This document shows, piece after piece, positions 19,137-28,100 of a stretch of 64,000 bases of DNA. This DNA is from DATFDN01 sp963767645 (lineage in GTDB: Bacteria; Pseudomonadota; Alphaproteobacteria; Acetobacterales; Acetobacteraceae). The translations under genes were made by a program, and so were the position numbers. Numbering within the stretch: position 1 is the stretch's first letter; every line of letters begins with the position of its first letter. Below the pieces are notes generated by a model. It saw only the letters and a list, made by a program, of their open reading frames with translations, made no database searches and was not told the DNA's origin. The DNA lies in contig CAVYEW010000018.1 of assembly GCA_963767645.1 (NCBI GenBank), positions 1 to 64,000 of the forward strand. The letters run 5' to 3'.

Positions 19137-19649
19137 CTAGCCCCTCAGCGCCTGTCCGCACACATCCGCGGCGCGGAACCCGCATTCCCGGCATTTCCCC
19201 GCCTGGGCGTGGCTGCGGCCCACCTCCGCGCGGCCCTGCAGGTCCCGCATGTCCTCGAGAATGCCGAGGATCTCCCGGCGCTCCCGGCGCCCGAACGCTA
19301 CTGACCATTTGCGGTCGGCGAACTCGATCACCCCGGACCTGATCCGTTCGTCCGTGACTTCCTCGATAAGCAGGCAATATGCGAAGAGCTGCGCCTTCTC
19401 GCCCGGATAAGGCCCGCGCACTCCGCTCGATCGCGACTTCACCTCCACCGGCACTAGGCCGTCAGGCGTCCGGACGATGTAGTCGGGCCGCCCAACCAAG
19501 CCGTATTGATGGGAGACGAGGGTCTCGCCGGGTTGCCGTGCATCGGTGTCGGCGTAGAGCACGGTTCCGTGTCGGCGTTCCGCCGCACGGAGATGCAGGC
19601 AGGCGACGAGCGCCAGGATCGCGAGGGCGAAAAGGATAGCAGCGCTCAC
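19137..19649 (-). CDS. membrane-anchored Cas4/Dna2-like PD-(D/E)XK nuclease, catalytic half
   Basis: 170 residues from a GTG at 19649 that overlaps the stop of the upstream small gene (GTGA). It starts with a membrane helix (AILFALAILALVACLHL). The PD-(D/E)XK core follows as GLVGRPDYIVRTPDG (motif II Asp) and LVPVEVKSRSSG (ExK), then the QLFAYCLLIEE helix with motif IV-type Gln. It ends with CRECGFRAADVC, three of the four cysteines that bind the Fe-S cluster in Cas4/AddB-type nucleases. The fourth cysteine would be the one in LYCRRAWHL of the partner protein. No cas genes or array are nearby, so this is not a CRISPR adaptation locus. Confidence 0.72.
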   Translation of the reverse strand: MSAAILFALAILALVACLHLRAAERRHGTVLYADTDARQPGETLVSHQYGLVGRPDYIVRTPDGLVPVEVKSRSSGVRGPYPGEKAQLFAYCLLIEEVTDERIRSGVIEFADRKWSVAFGRRERREILGILEDMRDLQGRAEVGRSHAQAGKCRECGFRAADVCGQALRG

Positions 19650-19891
19650 GACATTGCCAGCACCAGCGCGACGGTGAACAGCAACAGCGCGGCGAGGGCA
19701 CACCCTCGCGCCAGCCGCTTGGCGCGAGCGGCAGCCTGCATGCGCCGGCCGTGCTGCTCGTGGAACGCCGTCCCGTGCGCCCGTTCCGCCCCCAGCAACG
19801 AGGGCGCACCCTGCTGGCTCAGGTGCCATGCCCGGCGGCAGTACAGGAACGTCCCGACGTCGGAGGCCCGGATGTATCGCTCCTGCCGCAT
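19646..19891 (-). CDS. small membrane protein carrying the Cas4-like N-terminal cysteine segment
   Basis: 81 residues: MRQERYIRASDVGTFLYC, then RRAWHLSQQG, a short helical linker (GTAFHEQHGRRMQ) and a C-terminal membrane helix (ALAALLLFTVALVLAM). The YIRASDVGTFLYCRRAWHL stretch is the usual N-terminus of Cas4-like nucleases, with the first Fe-S cysteine. Here it stands alone, fused to its own membrane helix, and the rest of the nuclease is on the next overlapping gene with a second helix. Since each piece ends or begins in a clean transmembrane segment, the split looks natural and not like a frameshift. I infer the two associate in the membrane. Confidence 0.62.
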   Translation of the reverse strand: MRQERYIRASDVGTFLYCRRAWHLSQQGAPSLLGAERAHGTAFHEQHGRRMQAAARAKRLARGCALAALLLFTVALVLAMS

Positions 19892-19964
19892 ACCGCACGC
19901 AGCATAGCAGTGTTCGTCAAAGCCGTCATCCGCGCAGTCCGCAGGCCGGCCTTTGGCGCTTGGC

Positions 19965-21266
19965 TTACGAAGGCGCTCTACGGACGTTGATTTGAGATCG
20001 CGGACGCGATCCGGGCATGATCGGCATGCTCCGCACCTCGGTGATGTAGATGAGGATCAAGGACACCCAGGTGATTCCGTAAAGCAGCATGAAACAGCTC
20101 GAATTCAGGCCGAGCCAGTCAAGCAGCACGCCAAACAGGATTGGCAGCAGGAAGCCGCCCAGTCCGCCGGCCATGCCCACGACGCCGGAGACCACGCCCA
20201 TGCTCTGCGGGAAGTCGTCGCTGATGTATTTGAACGTCGAGGCCATCCCGCACGCGAAGGACGTGCCGAGCAGGAACAGCAGCGCCACCGCCGACCAGAC
20301 GGTCAGCCCGAGATGAAAGCTCGCCGGACCGTGGACCGTATGCACGGTGAACTCGGTCTGCGGATAGGACAGCAGGAACAGGCTGATCCACGCCGCCCAG
20401 AGTACCCACCAGGTCACGCTGTGCGCCCCGAACCGATCCGACAGCCAGCCGCCCAATGCGCGCAGCACGCCGCCGGGCAGCGAGAAGCAGGCGGCAAGCA
20501 GCGATGCCCGAGTGATCGAGAGGCCGTATTCCCCGACGTAGTATTGCGGCATCCAGACTGAGAGTGCGGTGAAGCCGCCGAACACGATCGAGTAGAACTG
20601 GCAGTACTTCCAGACTCGCGGGTCCTTCAGCACGGCAAGCTGCTGACGCACAGGAACCGTCCTGCCGGGCGCCATCGTGTCCGGAGCCGACAGCACCCAG
20701 AAGATCACGGCCGTCACTAGAAGAGCCGCCGCATAGACGCGCGGAACGCTCTGCCAGCCGTATCGCGTGACCAGGGCCGGAGCGACGAACATATTGACGG
20801 CGGCGCCGGCGGTCCCGGCACCGAACACGCCCATGGCAAGCCCCTTCTTCTCGCGCGGGAAGAAGCGCGCCACATAGGGCGTCCCAACCGAGAACGATGC
20901 GCCCACGAAGCCGAGCGCGAGACCAAGCAGCAGCAGCTGCCAAAGCTGCGTCGCCTCGGCCGCGAACCAAACCGGGACAGCGCAGGCGATCAGGAGCAGA
21001 AACATCACGATCCGCCCGCCATACCGATCGGTCCAGATGCCCAGCGGCAGACGAAAGACCGCGCCGGTCAACACCGGCGTCGCGGTGAGCAGCCCGAACT
21101 CCGAGCCATTGAGGCCCAATTCCCGGCGGATCGGGATGCCGATCACGCCAAACATCATCCAGACGACGAAGCAGACCAGGAAAGCGAAGGTGCTGACCAG
21201 CAGCACGCGCATCGACCTCGCGTTGCCTTGCGCCAGCGGCTCGGCCGGGATGGCGCGGGCGCTCAT
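19965..21266 (-). CDS. narK: nitrate/nitrite transporter of the NarK family (MFS)
   Basis: 433 residues, about 12 membrane helices. The NNP-family signature is visible in GIPIRRELGLNGSEFGLLTATPVLTGAVFRLPLG with the following WTDRYGGR, and in GFVGASFSVGTPYVARFFP and GVVGMAGGLGGFLLPI. The two conserved arginines expected to contact nitrate lie in FRLPLG and in the second-half LRALGGWLSDRFG. It is the last gene of the nar operon; its ATG overlaps the parvulin stop (ATGA). It would exchange nitrate and nitrite for cytoplasmic-side nitrate reduction by NarG. Confidence 0.88.
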   Translation of the reverse strand: MSARAIPAEPLAQGNARSMRVLLVSTFAFLVCFVVWMMFGVIGIPIRRELGLNGSEFGLLTATPVLTGAVFRLPLGIWTDRYGGRIVMFLLLIACAVPVWFAAEATQLWQLLLLGLALGFVGASFSVGTPYVARFFPREKKGLAMGVFGAGTAGAAVNMFVAPALVTRYGWQSVPRVYAAALLVTAVIFWVLSAPDTMAPGRTVPVRQQLAVLKDPRVWKYCQFYSIVFGGFTALSVWMPQYYVGEYGLSITRASLLAACFSLPGGVLRALGGWLSDRFGAHSVTWWVLWAAWISLFLLSYPQTEFTVHTVHGPASFHLGLTVWSAVALLFLLGTSFACGMASTFKYISDDFPQSMGVVSGVVGMAGGLGGFLLPILFGVLLDWLGLNSSCFMLLYGITWVSLILIYITEVRSMPIMPGSRPRSQINVRRAPS

Positions 21267-22159
21267 CCGCGGCCTCCGACCAAGTGGCCGTCGGGCGTTC
21301 TCGTCGCTGTTGCGGCAGACGCGGGCGCCACCGACACGCATGACGAGCCGGCGGGCCAGGCCGAGGGGCGGGGCGGCGCATTCTCGCCCTCGAACAGGTC
21401 GAAGCCCTCGATGCGCGACCGCGCGGCCAGCGCCGCGATGTAGCCTTGAACAGCCTGGCGCCAACTCGACTCCCGCAGGAACTCGGCGATGCGCGCGCGC
21501 ACGGCTGCGAACGGCGGCACGCGGCCGGCTTGTTTCGCCACGACCCGGACCACGTGCATGCCGTATCGGCTCTTCACCACGGTCGGGCAGACCTGGCCGG
21601 GCTCCAAGGCCGCCAGGAAGGTCTCGAACTCGGGCACCGTGCTGCCGCGCTCGACCATGCCGAGGTCGCCGCCCTCGGTCCTGGACGGGCAATCCGAGTA
21701 TCGCCGCGCCAGCTCCGGCAAGCGGTTCGGGTCATCCTGGACCTCGGCGAGCAGCCGCTCCGCCTCCATCCGCGCCGCGCGCGTGGCGGCAGCGTCGCGC
21801 GGATCGGCGGCGATCAGGATGTGCTGCACATGCCAGAGATCGGGCAAGCGCAGCCGCTCTCGGTTGCGCTCATACCATCGCCGCAGCTCGGCCTCGGACG
21901 GTTCCGGCAGGTTGAGCTGCGATTCGAGCAAGCGGCGGATCGCCGCCTCGTCCGGCTCCTCGTCCGGCGCGGGATCGCGGTCGCTGATCCCGCGAACGGC
22001 CGCCTCGGCCAGGAGAAGCTGTCGCACGATCAGCGATCGGACCGCCGCCTCCCAGGCCTTGGCGGGATCTGGCGCGTCCTGCAGCTGCGATTCCAGGGAA
22101 ATCGCCGCCTCCGGGATTTCCACGCCGTCCACGCGGATTGCCGCCGGAACAGGGCGCAT
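21263..22159 (-). CDS. parvulin-type peptidylprolyl isomerase of the nar operon
   Basis: 298 residues from the ATG at 22159, one base after the narI stop. After an N-terminal helical part (DPAKAWEAAVRSLIVRQLLLAEA) it has the PpiC rotamase domain: WHVQHILIAADPRD, LARRYSDCPSRTEGGDLGMVERGSTVPEFE, CPTVVKSRYGMHVVRVV. No signal peptide is present, so it is cytoplasmic. NifM-like parvulins are often placed between narI and other nar genes and are thought to assist maturation of the reductase. The C-terminus (after SRIEGFDLFEGEN) is a low-complexity tail overlapping narK. Confidence 0.83.
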   Translation of the reverse strand: MRPVPAAIRVDGVEIPEAAISLESQLQDAPDPAKAWEAAVRSLIVRQLLLAEAAVRGISDRDPAPDEEPDEAAIRRLLESQLNLPEPSEAELRRWYERNRERLRLPDLWHVQHILIAADPRDAAATRAARMEAERLLAEVQDDPNRLPELARRYSDCPSRTEGGDLGMVERGSTVPEFETFLAALEPGQVCPTVVKSRYGMHVVRVVAKQAGRVPPFAAVRARIAEFLRESSWRQAVQGYIAALAARSRIEGFDLFEGENAPPRPSAWPAGSSCVSVAPASAATATRTPDGHLVGGRG

Positions 22160-22160
22160 G

Positions 22161-22865
22161 TCACACCCCTTCCTTGGCGATGTTGGCATTGCGCCTGACG
22201 ATCTGCCAGCCGGGGCGGCCGAGGAACCAGATCGGCGCCGACCACACATGCACCATCCGGGTGAACGGCACGAGCAGGAACAGCGTCATGCCGGCGACCA
22301 GATGGACCTTGTAGATCCACGGAATGTTGTCGAGGAGAACGGCCGATTCCGGCTGGAACGTCATGATGCTGCGGCACCACTGGGCCAGCACCAGCATGTA
22401 GGTGCCGTCGGAGTTGGAGATGGAGTCAGGCAGACCGCCGATCCCAAGCCAGAGTTGGAAGTAGATGAACAGCAGGATGAAGATGTCGGTGGGCTTGCTG
22501 GTCTGGCGGATGCGTGGATTGAACAGACGGCGGACGATGAGCCCGGCGCCGCCCGCCGCGCCGAGGATCGCGAAGAAGGCGCCGGCGATGATCGCCATCC
22601 ACTGGTGCTCTTTCGCCGTCAGCCCGACCATGTGCTGCAAGCCGATTGGCACCAACAAGCCGACGAAGTGCCCGGCGAACAGGCCGAGGATGCCGATATG
22701 GAACAGGTTGCTCGCCCAGACGAGCTGCCGCTTGTTCAGGAATTCGCTCGACTGGCTTCGCCAGGAGAACTGGCTGCGGTCGAAGCGCGCCCAGCTTCCT
22801 AGGAAGAAGGCGATCATGCAGAGATAGGGATAGAAGCCGAACAGGAACTGGTTCAGCCAAGTCAT
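22161..22865 (-). CDS. narI: respiratory nitrate reductase gamma subunit (cytochrome b)
   Basis: 234 residues with five membrane helices. Haem-ligand histidines are visible in NLFHIGILGLFAGHFVG (N-terminal half) and in YKVHLVAGMTLFLLVPFTRMVHVW (C-terminal half), as in NarI. It anchors NarGH to the inner membrane and passes quinol electrons to NarH. The start overlaps the narJ stop (ATGA). Confidence 0.95.
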   Translation of the reverse strand: MTWLNQFLFGFYPYLCMIAFFLGSWARFDRSQFSWRSQSSEFLNKRQLVWASNLFHIGILGLFAGHFVGLLVPIGLQHMVGLTAKEHQWMAIIAGAFFAILGAAGGAGLIVRRLFNPRIRQTSKPTDIFILLFIYFQLWLGIGGLPDSISNSDGTYMLVLAQWCRSIMTFQPESAVLLDNIPWIYKVHLVAGMTLFLLVPFTRMVHVWSAPIWFLGRPGWQIVRRNANIAKEGV

Positions 22866-23581
22866 GGTGATCCCTCCTTGGCATGCGGCCGATCGCCGCG
22901 CCCGCTCCCGGCGCTTGGCGCGAACTGCGCGACGAGCGCCGCCGCCTTCGGGCAATCGCCGCCGTCCGGCGCCGGCTCCATGAAGCTCACCGGCGCCTCC
23001 TCCCACCTCGCATCGAGTGCGGCCGGTGTGTCGTCCGGCACATCCTCATCCAGTCGCTTTGCCACGGCCTCGCTGTCGGCCCGCCGCGTCGCCAACGCCT
23101 CTAGGGCGCGCATCACGGCGGCGTAGCCGCTGTCCCGCTTTTCCAGCCGCCCCGCGAGCAGCGCGAGGATGTCGGCGATCTCGCCGAGGAAGCAGCGCGC
23201 CTGCACCGGCGGATGGAGGGAGACATATTCGAGGAACACCGGCAGGAAGTCGGGCAGTTCGTCGGCCGTCATGTCGAGCCCGGCTTGCCTGTAGTCCGCC
23301 ACCAGATCGGCCATCGCCTGGCCGCGCTCGCGCGAATCCCCATGCACATGCTCGAACAGATAGAGCGAGAGCGACGGGGAGCGGTCGAACAGCGACACGT
23401 ACTCGCCCTGCGCCTCCATCAGCTCCAGGCTTGCGAGCCGATCGCAGAACGCCGCGATGGCCGCCGCGTGGTCCGGAGGCAGGCCGGCATCGGCGAGCAA
23501 CGCCCTGATCTCCGGCAGCGCGGCGATCAGCCCGGCATCGGGGTAGAGCAGCAGCGCCGCCAGTGCCTTGCAGGCCAGCAT
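22862..23581 (-). CDS. narJ: nitrate reductase molybdenum cofactor assembly chaperone
   Basis: 239 residues, all-helical TorD/NarJ fold: ALAALLLYPDAGLIAALPEI, QGEYVSLFDRSPSLSLYLFEHVHGDSRERGQAM, ELPDFLPVFLEYVSL. These YVxxFD and LYLFEHVHGDSRxRGQAM motifs are diagnostic of NarJ. It binds the NarG N-terminus and is needed for cofactor insertion but is not part of the mature enzyme. It starts 4 nt after the narH stop and overlaps narI. Confidence 0.95.
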   Translation of the reverse strand: MLACKALAALLLYPDAGLIAALPEIRALLADAGLPPDHAAAIAAFCDRLASLELMEAQGEYVSLFDRSPSLSLYLFEHVHGDSRERGQAMADLVADYRQAGLDMTADELPDFLPVFLEYVSLHPPVQARCFLGEIADILALLAGRLEKRDSGYAAVMRALEALATRRADSEAVAKRLDEDVPDDTPAALDARWEEAPVSFMEPAPDGGDCPKAAALVAQFAPSAGSGRGDRPHAKEGSP

Positions 23582-23585
23582 CGCC

Positions 23586-25118
23586 CTACTTCCTGTTGAG
23601 CGGGAACCGCTCGCCCCGCGTCTTGCGCGTGTCCTGGCCCCACAGCATGAACCGGCTGTTGCCCTCCGAGGTCATCTGGCTGAAGTGGAAACCGGCGATG
23701 CCGCGCTGGTCGTAAGCATTCTCCGCCACTTCCTTGTGGCTGGTCGGGATCACGAAGCGGTCCTCGTAGTTGGCGATCGACATCACCCGGTACATCTGCT
23801 CGGCCTGCGCCTCCGTCAGCCCGACCGCTTCCAGCGGCGCCGGATCGCGCACATCTTCCACGCTGCGGCGGCGCATATAGGCGCGCAGCGCGAGCAGCTT
23901 GCGCAGGGTGAGCCGGATCGGCTCCTCCTTGCCCGCGGTCAGCAGGTTCGCGAGATAGCGGACCGGGATGCGCAGACTGTCGATATCAGGGATACCGTCG
24001 AGGCTGGCGATCGCGCCCGCGTCCGCCGCCTCCTGAATGGGCGAGAGCGGCGGGATGTACCAGACCATCGGCACGGTGCGGTATTCCGGGTGCAGCGGGA
24101 AGGCGACCTTCCATTCGCAGGCCATCTTGTAGACCGGCGAGCGCTTGGCGGCGGCCAACCAGCTCTCCGGCACGCCGTCGCGGCGGGCCTGCTCGATCAC
24201 CTTCGGGTCATGCGGATCGAGGAAGATGTCGAGCTGCGCCTGGTAGCAGTCCTGCACATCCTCCTGCGAAGCGACCTCCAGGATGCGGTCGGCATCGTAG
24301 AGCATGACGCCAAGGTAGCGGATGCGGCCGACGCAGGTCTCCGAGCAGACGGTCGGCTGCCCGCTCTCGATGCGTGGATAGCAGAAGATGCACTTCTCCG
24401 ACTTGCCGGTGTGCCAGTTGTAATAGACCTTCTTGTACGGGCAGCCGGTGACGCACATGCGCCAGCCCCGGCACTTCTCCTGGTCGATGAGGACGATGCC
24501 GTCCTCCTCGCGCTTGTAGATCGCCCCCGACGGGCACGCGGCGAGGCAGGACGGGTTCAGGCAGTGCTCGCACAGCCGGGGCAGGAACATCAGGAAGCTG
24601 TTCTCGAACTCCCCGTAGATCGCCTTCTCGACGTCCTTGAAATTGTAGTCCTGCGCGCGCTTGCGGAACTCGGTGCCGAGCGATTCCTCCCAGTTCGGCC
24701 CCCACCGCACCTTGTCCATGCGCTCGCCGGTGATGATGGAGACGGGCCGCGCCGTGGGTGCCGCCTCGGTCTCGGGCACGCCGTGGATGTAGGAGTACTC
24801 GTAGTCGAACGGCTCGTAGTAGTCGTCGATCTCGGGCAGCTCGGGATTGGCAAAGATCTTCGACAGGATGCGCCACTTGCCGCCGGTCTTCGGCCGCAGC
24901 GCGCCGCCCTTCCCCAGCACCCAGCCGCCGCGCCAGCGCTCCTGGTTCTCCCAGTCCTTGGGATAGCCGATGCCCGGCTTACTCTCGACGTTGTTCCACC
25001 ACGCGTACTCGATGCCCTGCCGCGTGGTCCAGACCTGCTTGCAGGTCACGCTGCAGGTGTGGCAGCCGATGCACTTGTCGAGGTTCAGAACCTTGCCGAT
25101 CTGCGCCCGGATCTTCAC
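23586..25118 (-). CDS. narH: respiratory nitrate reductase beta subunit (Fe-S)
   Basis: 510 residues from a GTG that overlaps the narG stop (GTGA). Four cysteine clusters are present: CIGCHTCSVTC near the N-terminus, CEHCLNPSCLAACP, CRGWRMCVTGCP (Trp in place of one Cys, marking the 3Fe-4S cluster) and CIFCYPRIE with CSETCVGRIRY. It carries electrons from the NarI haems to NarG. Length and motifs are normal; no frame disruption. Confidence 0.96.
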   Translation of the reverse strand: MKIRAQIGKVLNLDKCIGCHTCSVTCKQVWTTRQGIEYAWWNNVESKPGIGYPKDWENQERWRGGWVLGKGGALRPKTGGKWRILSKIFANPELPEIDDYYEPFDYEYSYIHGVPETEAAPTARPVSIITGERMDKVRWGPNWEESLGTEFRKRAQDYNFKDVEKAIYGEFENSFLMFLPRLCEHCLNPSCLAACPSGAIYKREEDGIVLIDQEKCRGWRMCVTGCPYKKVYYNWHTGKSEKCIFCYPRIESGQPTVCSETCVGRIRYLGVMLYDADRILEVASQEDVQDCYQAQLDIFLDPHDPKVIEQARRDGVPESWLAAAKRSPVYKMACEWKVAFPLHPEYRTVPMVWYIPPLSPIQEAADAGAIASLDGIPDIDSLRIPVRYLANLLTAGKEEPIRLTLRKLLALRAYMRRRSVEDVRDPAPLEAVGLTEAQAEQMYRVMSIANYEDRFVIPTSHKEVAENAYDQRGIAGFHFSQMTSEGNSRFMLWGQDTRKTRGERFPLNRK

Positions 25119-28100
25119 AGCCGCCCTCCTTCCAGCCGGGAAGCCTGCTCGGCGCGCATGACGCTCCGTTTTTCCGAAAGCGGCCGGTCGCGCCAGTCCA
25201 CGTTGACCATCTTGCGCAGCACGACGAACTCGTCCCGGTTCGAGCCGACGGTGCCGTAGTAGTTGAAGCCGTACGAAAGCTGGGCGTAGCCGCCGATCAT
25301 GTGCGTCGGCTTCAGCACCACCCGCGTCACCGAGTTGTGGATGCCGCCCCGGTTCTGCGTGATCTCGCTGCCCGGCACGTTCGCGGTGCGCTCGGCGGCA
25401 TGGTACATGAAGGCGGCGCCGCGCGGGATGCGCTGGCTCACCACCGCGCGCGCGACCAGCGCGCCGTTGCGGTTGAACGCCTCGATCCAGTCATTGTCCT
25501 CGATGCCCGCCTCCGCGGCGTCGGTCTCGTTGATCCACACGATCGGACCGCCGCGCGCCAGCGTCAGCATGATCAGGTTCTCGGTGTAGGTGCTGTGGAT
25601 GCCCCATTTCTGGTGCGGCGTCAGGAAGTTCAGCACCAACGGCCGATTGCCGTTCTGATGCGTGCGCGTCAGCTCCTCGCTGATCGAGCGCGTATCTACC
25701 GGCGGCCGATAGGTGGCGAAGCCCTCGCCGAAATCGCGCATCCAGGGGTGGTCCTGGTAGAGCTGCTGGCGCCCGGTCAATGTCCGCCAGGGGATCAGCT
25801 CATGCACGTTGGTCCAGCCGGCGTTGTAGCAGATCTCGTGGCTCTCGATGCCCGACCAGACCGGCGAGGTGAGGATCGGCCGCGGCTGGGCGGCGATGTC
25901 GCGGAACTCGATCTTCTCGTCGGCGCGGCGGGCGATGAGGTGGGTGTGGTCGCGTCCCGTCGCCTTCGACAATGCCTGCCACGCCTTCAACGCCACATGG
26001 CCGTTCGTCTCCGGCGCCAAGGTCAGGACCGCCTCGATCGCGTCCACGTCCTCGCGCATCCGCGGCCGGCCGGCAGGCGTTCCCTCGGGCGGATTCACAT
26101 TCAGCAGCCGCGCGACCTCCGCTTTCGTGTCCCAGGTCATCCCTTTCGTGCCGTTGCCGCGCTCTTCCAGCAGCGGGCCGAGGCTGACGAAGCGGTCGTA
26201 GGTGGCGGGGTAGTCACGCTCGACCACGGCGATGGCGGGCATGGTCCGGCCGGGAACCGCCTCCGCCCCGCCGTGCCGCCAGTCCGTGCCGCCGTATGGC
26301 TGCGCCAGTTCGCTGGGCGTGTCCTTCAGCGTGGGCGTGAGCACGACATCCTGTTCGACGCCGAGCTGTCCCGGCGCGAGGCGCTGGAACGCCTCGGCGA
26401 TGCCGCGGAAGATCGCCCAGTCGGTGCGCGTCCCCCAGACCGGGTCCACCGCCGCCTGCAGCGGGTGGATGAAGGGGTGCATGTCGCTGGTGTTGAGGTC
26501 GGCCTTCTCGTACCAGGTCGCCGTCGGCAGCACGACGTCGGAGAACAGCGTCGTGGTGTTCATGCGGAAGTCGATCGTCACCAGCAGATCGAGCTTGCCC
26601 TCCGGCGCGCGGTCGCGGCGCACGAGTTCCTCCGGGCGCTGCTCGCTCTGCGCGTTCAGCACGTTGTTGCGCGCGCCGAGCAGGTGCTTGAGGAAGTACT
26701 CGTGGCCCTTGCCGCTGGCGCCGAGCAGGTTGGAGCGCCAGACGAACAGGTTGCGCGGCCAGTTCTCCGGCGCGTCGGGGTCCTCGCACGCCATGCGCAG
26801 ATCGCCCGATTTCAGCCCCTCGGCGACATAGGCCGCCGGCTCCTTCCCGGACGCTCGCGCGTCCCGCGCCACCGCCAACGGATTGCGCACGAGCTGCGGC
26901 GAGCTCGGCAGCCATCCCATCCGCTCGGCGCGCACGTTGCAGTCGATCAGCGTCCCCGGCCAGCGCGCCGGGTCAGCGAGCGGCGAGATCAGTTCGTGCA
27001 GGGTGAGCCGCTCGTAGCGCCACTGGTCGGTGTGGGCGTAGAAATAGCTGGTGCCGTTCATCTGGCGCGGCGGCCGCACCCAGTCGGAGGCGAACGCGAC
27101 CGGCAGCCACCCGGCCTGCGGCCGCAGCTTCTCCTGCCCCACATAATGCGCCCAGCCGCCGCCCGACTGGCCGATGCAGCCGCACAGGACCAGCATCGCG
27201 ATGACGGCCCGGTACGACATGTCCATGTTGTACCAATGGTTCAGGCCAGCGCCGATGATGACCATCGATCGCCCACGGGTCTGCTCGGCGTTGGCCGCGA
27301 AGCCGCGCGCCACCGCGACGCAGCGATCGCGCAGCACCCCGGTGATGCGCTCCTGCCAGGCCGGCGTGCATGGCACGTCGTCGTCGTAGCTTTGCGCCGC
27401 CTCTCCGCCGAGGCCCCTCGCCACGCCGTAGCTCGCCAGCATGAGGTCGAACACGGTTGCTACCTGCACCTCGCGTCCGTCCTTCAGCGTGAGCGTGCGT
27501 GTCGGCACGGCTCGGCGCAGCACCGGCGCATGGTCGGTCAGTCCGAACCGCCCCGCGCCACCGAAATAGGGGAATGAAACGGTCGCGACCGGCCCACCGG
27601 AGCCGAGGAGCGATAGCCGCGGCGCGATCTCGCGCCCGTCGTGGCCCTCGCGCAACTCCAGGTTCCACTTGCCGTCCTCGCCCCAACGAAAGCCCGCGGT
27701 GCCCAGCGGTGCGACCACCTCACCGCTCGCCTCGTCCACCACCACCGGCTTCCAGTCGGGATTGTTGGCCTGGCCCAGCGCGTCGGCGAAGTCGGCGGCG
27801 CGCACCAGGCGTCCGGCGACCAGGTTCTCGCCCTGGCGCTCCAGCATCACCAGGAACGGCAGGTCGGAGTAGCGCCTTGCGTAGTCCTGGAAATACTCGA
27901 CCTGCCGATCGACGAAGAACTCCTTCAGGATGACATGCCCCATGGCGAGCGCCAGCGCGGCGTCGGTGCCCTGCTTGGGGTGCAGCCACAGATCGGCGAA
28001 GCGCGCGACTTCGATGAAGTCCGGCGCGATCACCACGCTCTTGGCGCCGCGATAGCGGGCCTCGGTGTAGAAATGCGCGTCCGGGGTCCGCGTCAGCGAG

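Noticed and set aside
19137..19891. CRISPR adaptation locus because of the Cas4-like fold
   Set aside because: No cas1, cas2 or repeat array is visible anywhere in the window.
24758..27577. A 939-codon open frame on the plus strand
   Set aside because: It lies antisense to narH/narG, which carry all expected motifs. Long antisense frames are common in high-GC genes; the translation is Arg/Ala-rich without family features.
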